Translations under genes and position numbers: made by a program
The notes under the pieces: generated by a model
Seen by the model: only the letters and a program-made list of their open reading frames with translations
Told to the model about the DNA's origin: nothing
Databases searched by the model: none
NCBI GenBank assembly: GCA_030685235.1
Contig: MU839174.1
Span: forward strand, 1 to 64,000
Length of the DNA stretch: 64,000 bases
Reading direction: 5' to 3'
DNA from: Copromyces sp. CBS 386.78
Taxonomy: Eukaryota; Ascomycota; Sordariomycetes; Sordariales; Sordariaceae
Shown: positions 58,801 to 64,000 of the stretch, in pieces
Layout: every line of letters starts with the position of its first letter
Position numbering within the stretch: the first letter of the stretch is position 1

Positions 58801-58843
58801 CCAAAACCACCAGCTTCTTCAAAAGCACCACCAAACAGTCAAA
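55802..58843. promoter_or_regulatory. Long upstream region of the hydrophobin gene
   Basis: This is three kilobases without a firm gene. A minus-strand frame at 56,358-56,840 (160 codons, containing SVQVIQYLLFLAWCPEQASG) is partly protein-like but unsupported. In N. crassa the eas promoter region is known to integrate light, clock and developmental signals. An equally long upstream region here fits that, but I could not identify individual elements with confidence. The leader just before the start is pyrimidine/CA-rich. Confidence 0.4.
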
Positions 58844-59284
58844 ATGCAGTTCTCCAGCGTCGTCACCTTCCTCACCCTCGCCATGACCGCCGCCGCGGCT
58901 CCGGCTGAGGTCGTTGCCCGCACGAACATCACTCCCTCGACCTGCAGCGGCGACTACAAGCCCTACTGCTGCAACACCCAGCCCCCGAGCGGCCCCATCG
59001 CTACAGTCATTGCTGGCCTTCTCGGCGTCAACGTCAACGCCTTGCTCTCCTGCACTGTCGGTGCCATCGGTGGCCAGTGCAGCAACAACGTCAAGTGCTG
59101 CACGGGTAATGCCGTCAACGTAAGTATTTCTTCCCTTTACTCCACATCTCTAGGTGCATTCTCATTGCCTAGTACTCCATGTCTACCAAGCACAGTTCAC
59201 ATATACTGACCTTTGCTCCTTTTCTTCTCCATACAGAACGGCAACAGCTTGATCTTCGTCGGCAATGTCCAGTGCCTCGTCTAA
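58844..59284 (+). CDS. eas: Class I hydrophobin, EAS-like
   Basis: This small secreted protein self-assembles into the water-repellent rodlet layer of conidia and aerial hyphae. It has 107 residues from two exons (58,844-59,119; 59,237-59,284). The signal peptide is MQFSSVVTFLTLAMTAAAAP. The mature chain has the eight hydrophobin cysteines in order C, CC, C, C, CC, C: STCSGDYKPYCC, LLSCTVGAIGGQC, NVKCC and VQC. Long spacing between the third and fourth Cys marks class I. The leader closely resembles N. crassa EAS, while the mature part differs clearly at many positions. The second exon is only 48 nt and holds the last Cys. Regulation by light, circadian clock and conidiation is established for eas and is inferred here. 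Confidence 0.92.
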
Positions 59285-60306
59285 GTCCCAACAACGGCGA
59301 CGCAAAGTCTAGGCTAGGTACAATGCTGATGCAATGCTGCCAGTCCAGCAGCCCTTCTGCAGCAAGGAGCCCCCTTCTGTTGAGACTGGCAGGACAACAA
59401 TCGCCGCCTGGACGACGAAGCTGATAATCCTGGGATTCGGTTCGATGACTTTTTGGGTTTTTGGGAGGATCCAAAAAGCGAAAACGGCGGGGTTTGGTGA
59501 CTGTGGATCGTGAGGTGGAAAACGATAATGAGCTGATGGATGGATGACGGATGGATGGATGATTTCCGCTTTTCTTTTTCCTTGCAAGACTCTCCCTGTT
59601 ACGATCTTGCCTTTCTGTTTTCTGTTCTCAAGTAGCTTATCAAGATCACTCAGGCCTGGTGATTAATACACTCCTTCTTCTACCCCTTACAATATGCATC
59701 CATTTCCTGGATCATAAGCTGTTCGAGCTCCTACCCGTGACAGCGCCTTGAGTTAACTTGAAACCTAATGGACTCAGCACCACAGATACAAAAAGTGGCA
59801 TGCAATTTACGGCCAACGTAGTCTCTTTTGGGTTCGGGACCTGCGTGATGTTCATGTCGTGCTTCACTTCCGCATCGGATCGGGTTGGTGTGTGTGGATC
59901 CCTTCCTTTCGTGGAGGTAATTGAGTACCTCTACCGATGCCTCGGGATAGGTATCGGAAGATAGATAGCCCCTGTGTTCTGAGCCTCGCAGATGGGCGCG
60001 GTTGTGTGTTCGGGCTTGTGGTGTTCAGGGATGCGGATAGGCGATTGCGGCTACCGTTGCAGGAAAAAAAAAAAAAAAAAAAAAAAAGAAAAGAAGAAGC
60101 ATTAACGGAACATCCCTGAGTAAAGAACTTAGATCAGAGGACGATTTTTGAAGACTTTACTGGCACTTTTTGATTGTTGAAACAACGAGTGACCATCTTT
60201 GCTTGAGGTGTTTCTTCATCAGGGGTGACGGTTAGGAAAGAGGGTGGCGTCTACTATATATGGGCAGGACCTGAAGCTGATAATCAACCAATGGCAGCAT
60301 TCCGCT
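59285..60306. other. Hydrophobin 3' region and A-run
   Basis: Untranslated and intergenic sequence. It includes a GGATGGATGGATGA-type repeat (59,531-59,560) and an A run (60,064-60,087). No gene is supported. Confidence 0.5.
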
Positions 60307-60379
60307 GCCCGGCTAGCTCAATCGGTAGAGCGTGAGACTCTTAATCTCAAGGTTGTGGGTTCGACCCCCACGTCGGGCT
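60307..60379 (+). tRNA. tRNA-Lys (anticodon CTT)
   Basis: A complete cloverleaf can be drawn. The acceptor is GCCCGGC paired with GTCGGGC and discriminator T, the D-arm GCTCAATCGGTAGAGC, and the anticodon arm TGAGA-CTCTTAA-TCTCA with anticodon CTT. The T-arm is GTGGG-TTCGACC-CCCAC. There is no intron. A T run at about 60,413-60,419 can end Pol III transcription. The CCA end is not encoded, as usual for eukaryotes. Confidence 0.96.
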
Positions 60380-61082
60380 CAATTCCCGATGTTCCTTCAT
60401 GGGCAACATCATCTTTTTTTGCATCTTCCTCTTTCATGTCTCGTTGTGCGTATTTGCTGCTGGACTTTTTTCTTTCTTTGTCGTTTGTGGTGACGTCGGT
60501 TTTGCACAATGAGCTTTGGAGATGGGTGTGAGTTTTGTTTTCTATTGTTGCGAGAGTCTGGGCCTGCAGTTTTGTTTTTCCAGGGCAGTTGCAGACAGTT
60601 CCACCGCCGCTTCGGGGCAGCTTCTCTGCTAGTCTGCTAACAGATTTGCCGCTCATTTACATGAACTTCTGCTAGCGGTATCTGGTTCACGTCCTCTGAA
60701 AGCGCTGGCAGGTGCCCTGGCTGACTGGGCATTTTTGACGAAACAGCGACTGCGCCTTCCACGAGACATCACAGACGCAATTTCTTTACTTCAAGTTGTC
60801 ACTGTCGCTCCTTCCTTGTGTCAATCGTCTTCAATTTGCTGCCTGCCGGCTGTTTTTCCCCCATTCAGCGGGTTTCCACAATTCTCAAAGCTTCAGCAGA
60901 TCTTGTGACTTCTCAACAGCCATCAACTGGTCCGCAAAGACTTGCCCTGGAGCGCATCTTCAACGATCACCTCAATCGCCGTGTCTCCTGCAGTCTTCAC
61001 TTCTTCACCTCACATTATCGCAGTCACTGTTCTATCCCGTTCCCTCTAGACTTAGGCCCCCTCCGCCACGATCTCCGCCACA
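60380..61082. promoter_or_regulatory. Leader/promoter of the acetyltransferase-like gene
   Basis: The interval is rich in pyrimidines from about 60,780 on and includes an upstream ATG frame (60,796-61,086) that overlaps the main start. It probably contains the 5' untranslated region. No separate gene is supported. Confidence 0.4.
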
Positions 61083-61990
61083 ATGACCATACACAGCCCC
61101 CTCCACACCAGTCGAATCAGCGACGCCCTCCTCCGCACCATCTACGCCTCCGACCAGGAGATGTACCCGGCGCCGTTGACCTACGAGCGCCTGCAAAGTT
61201 GGAGAGACGCCTGTCCCGAGCTGTCCATCTGCTTCAGTACCAGCAACGATGACTCGGAAAAATCACTGGGCGTCATCATCGTTCTTCCTCTTGTGAAGAA
61301 GTACTGGAAGGATTTGCTGGTGGGCAAGATCAAGGAGGTGGATGTTGATGCTGAAGAGATGTTCGCGGGCGCGGGGAAAGAGCTGCAGCACCTGCAGGCG
61401 CCTGTGGAGGTTGGGTTGCATGTGTTCCACATTGAACGCTTCGCTGCATGGGACGCCGAGGACGCCTTGAAGAAGACTGGTGCGCGGCCTGCATCGTTGA
61501 CAGTGCGAGGCTGTGAAGACGGCAAAATGCGATTTGCGGATATGGCATTGGAGGAGGTCCAGAGGAGGGTCGAGACAGCCAGTGCTGAGGTGGCGGAGAG
61601 GAGGTGGTATGTTTTGGGATTCTCTGGTGAGTTTGAACGCTCTGCTAATTCAATTCATTGGGGAGGGATATCATGACTGACGGGTTGGCCCCCTGATGAA
61701 CAGCACTCACGGCAACGCCTGCGGGAAAGAAGACATTCGCCCGCCTGGGTTTTGTGCCCACAGGATATAAGGAGATTTTTCGGCTACTCGAGACCTCATC
61801 GATGTCGTCCCCGGAGTCTACGGTGGACTTGGGCGTTGACAATACAGGACGGGCCCAGAACAACGCAGGTCCCCAGACAACAGTGCAAACCGTTTATATT
61901 TACCCAGGCGAAGCCCAAATGGAGGGGCGCCCTAATGTTGCCTCCGATTCTGAAATGACTGTCAGATACAGTTCAACTCCTCTCGGATAG
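61083..61990 (+). CDS. GNAT-like acetyltransferase domain protein
   Basis: This encodes 276 residues from two exons (61,083-61,626; 61,704-61,990). The protein starts MTIHSPLHTSRISDALLRTI. A strand GVIIVLPLVKKYWKDLLVGK is followed by a helix with DVDAEEMFAGAGKELQ. A later strand, RWYVLGFS, joins across the splice to ALTATPAGKKTFARLGFVPT and GYKEIFRLLE. That late block, a strand then a helix starting in a Gly-rich turn and ending LGF, is the pattern of a GNAT acetyl-CoA site, though the classical Q/R-x-x-G-x-G/A is not exact. The C-terminal 60 residues are Ser/Thr/Pro-rich. The substrate is unknown. The splice restores a single frame, so the gene model is good even if the family call is moderate. 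Confidence 0.72.
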
Positions 61991-62274
61991 GAGTGAATAG
62001 CCTTCTTCATTGTTCACCCAATCACGTCGGTTACATCCCACGATGCGCTTCGGCAGGAGTGCAACCTTTCCCTGAAACGAATACGTAGGTACCTCCCCAA
62101 CGGGTACCTATCACACCTCGAGCTCTCGCTCACCTCTGAACATCCCACTTCTGGTAGCTGCCGAAGCTGCTTCAACTGACTTCCTTTGCTCATCCGATCC
62201 TACAACGCCAGTCCTGTTATCCCACAAACGGCTCGACTTTTAACATTACAACCTGGAGATTCACACTCCTGGAA
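61991..62274. promoter_or_regulatory. Short spacer before the NLR gene
   Basis: About 280 bp, holding the 3' end of the upstream gene and the promoter/leader of the next. It includes GGTACCT-type palindromic pieces near 62,085-62,110. No gene. Confidence 0.4.
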
Positions 62275-64000
62275 ATGAGCCACATTCACCAGAATCGTGC
62301 TCGACGGGAAGCCGATGATCCCCCGCTCGAGCACAATACTTCTCGTGGCTTTAGAGGCTTCATCAACAGAATAACTGGCAAGAAGAAACACCTGGTTACG
62401 GCGCCCGTCGCCGTCGCCGTCGCCGAGCAACAAATCCGTCAATCTAGCGTTCTCGATCACCGACGGGCGCACCTAATCTCCGGCGAAACCACAGAAATTG
62501 ACTCCCAGAATCGGGTAGCGAGTTCTCTTACAGACCAGGAGCAATGCGTCGCAGTCGCGGGCTCAGTGATCGGTCTGAATACTGAAGTTCATAAAGATGA
62601 TGTTCTTCCAGCTCTATGCGATAGTCCCGCCGTCCACCAGCAAAGTCGGGCTAGCCCACTTGTCAATAACCCAACAGCATCAACTTCCCAGCTCGGCGAT
62701 GAACCCATCTCCGCGAGCGCAAGTGAAACCAGCACAGATTTTGAGCATGGTCCATCACGTAGACCTGTCAAAAATGAAACTTCCGAGGATACCCCGGGTC
62801 TTTCCCTATGGGACCGCGCATACAATGCCCTTCAAGAAAGCCACCCGGACTTGGTCAAGGAGTATGACTCGCTGCTGGAAAAAGAGCTCAAGAAATACCA
62901 CCCAGGTATGTATGAAACCCTTTTTACGTCTCAAAGATGTACTAACCGTGCTCTCAAGACTCAAAAGCCGTGAAGACATATATCAATATTTCCGAACCGT
63001 CGGTAAACGATCAATTAGCTCAAAACCGTCAATTTGCACGGAAGTCACAACTCGATACAATGATTGCGAGGGGCTTAAATGGCTTTGACCCGGAGAAGAA
63101 GCCTAACCGAGACTTCATACCGCGGGAGAAGATTGACCAAGCTGCCAAGCTGGCCATCGCGGTCAAAGAATTCATTGAGCAGGCTGTCAAGGGGTCCCCC
63201 GAAGCTTCCATGGCATGGGCAGGGGTGTGCATTATACTTCCCCTCCTTACAAATCCCACCATCGCCGACGAAGCTAACAAGGACGGATTCGTGATTGTCG
63301 CTTCTCGGATGAGCTTCTGGTCCGCAATGGAACGGCAGATACTTCGGCATGGTGGAGGATCCTCTACTTCACCCGCTCTGATGGCGGAAGTTGAGAATCA
63401 CTTTGTGACTCTGTATCGCCACATGCTCGAGTTCCAGATTCGGACTGTCCTTCGATTTCATCGACAGGGGTGGAAACGCTACTTGGAAGATGTCTGCTCG
63501 CCCGTCATTTGGACGGAAATCATTGAAGCCATTACTAAACAGGAAAGCATCTTCAATCGGGACCTGCAAAATATCCACAACATCAACACATCAGCTAAGC
63601 ATTCACTAGCAATGGCTGATCAAAACAAGTCATCGATGGGATTGCAGAGTATCATTCGGGATGTTGCAGAAGACATTCACAAACTTGTGACTGAAAAGGA
63701 AAAAGAATGTCTGCAACTTTTCCGTCTCACCAAAAACAGCAAGGACGTCACCTACGAATGGTATAAGAGCCGTGTTGAGGACAGAGTGGCAAACACTTGC
63801 AAATGGGTCCTTCAACATCAAAACTTCCAAACATGGCTAGCTGCAGAGTCGGGACCGCTTCTGATATCGGCAGACCCTGGATGCGGAAAGTCTGTCTTGT
63901 CAAAGTATCTTGTCGATGGCTTTTTCCCAGAGGCTCCGAGTACAAGTTCCGCCGCTGTCTGTTACTTCTTCTTTAAAGACGGCGATCAGAATAGCGCCCG
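62275..64000 (+). CDS. NACHT-type NLR (STAND) protein, 5' part, cut by window end
   Basis: Exons 62,275-62,905 and 62,959 to the window end give 557 residues so far, without a stop. The N-terminus MSHIHQNRARREADDPPLEH leads into a disordered segment. From about residue 184 the sequence SLWDRAYNALQESHPDLVKE begins the N-terminal domain found before fungal NACHT NTPases (NWD type), continuing with KAVKTYI, FIEQAVKGSPEASMAWAGVC and a helical bundle. The nucleotide site ISADPGCGKSVLSKYL (Walker A, about residues 512-526) follows, then FFFKDGDQNSA. The repeat domain expected at the C-terminus lies outside. Such proteins act as intracellular receptors in non-self recognition or heterokaryon incompatibility. 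The trigger is unknown. The intron has a clear CTAAC branch site. Confidence 0.9.

Noticed and set aside
1..64000. CRISPR array or bacterial operon features
   Set aside because: The spliced genes and RIP show a fungal nuclear genome. The tandem repeats seen are MITE-internal or microsatellite arrays without spacer structure.

Overview
The window comes from a filamentous ascomycete of the Neurospora/Sordaria type. Small spliced introns (GTAAGT/GTACGT donors, CTAAC-like branch sites, CAG/TAG acceptors) interrupt its genes. It has a class I hydrophobin whose leader closely resembles EAS, a Ypt1 GTPase, a Bud6 polarisome protein and a fungal NACHT receptor. The first 19 kb has the marks of repeat-induced point mutation (RIP): AT-rich, stop-filled and TpA-rich. 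From memory, ypt-1, bud-6 and eas have nearby locus numbers in N. crassa, so this may be the same chromosome arm. The hydrophobin differs enough from N. crassa EAS as I remember it that a related species is more likely than N. crassa itself.

Region 1 (1-19,330) is heterochromatin built from RIP-mutated LTR retrotransposons. Two Gypsy-type elements of different lineages lie head to head, one on the minus strand (about 1-8.3 kb) and one on the plus strand (about 9.8-17.9 kb). Four short non-autonomous elements sit inside this region. They share GAG-starting terminal inverted repeats and, where both ends are visible, perfect 8-bp target duplications. Three of the four carry a duplicated terminal motif that differs between elements. 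A belt of microsatellites (19.5-20.6 kb) separates this block from normal DNA.

Region 2 (21.7-46.7 kb) is ordinary gene space. It holds Ypt1/Rab1, a probable mitochondrial conserved protein, a short SET-domain protein, a decayed CYP52-like P450, mitochondrial succinyl-CoA ligase beta, a small possibly secreted protein, two tandem single-pass membrane paralogs, a beta-lactamase/transesterase-fold enzyme and Bud6.

Region 3 (46.7-58.8 kb) is gene-poor. It has short, mostly minus-strand coding-like fragments, two small cysteine-rich proteins, an inverted-repeat element filled with simple repeats and a tRNA-like locus.

Region 4 (58.8-64 kb) has the hydrophobin, tRNA-Lys(CTT), an acetyltransferase-like protein and the 5' part of a NACHT-type NLR gene cut by the window edge. 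The genes form no single pathway. They are housekeeping, polarity/secretion, surface and allorecognition-type functions next to a RIP-silenced repeat block.
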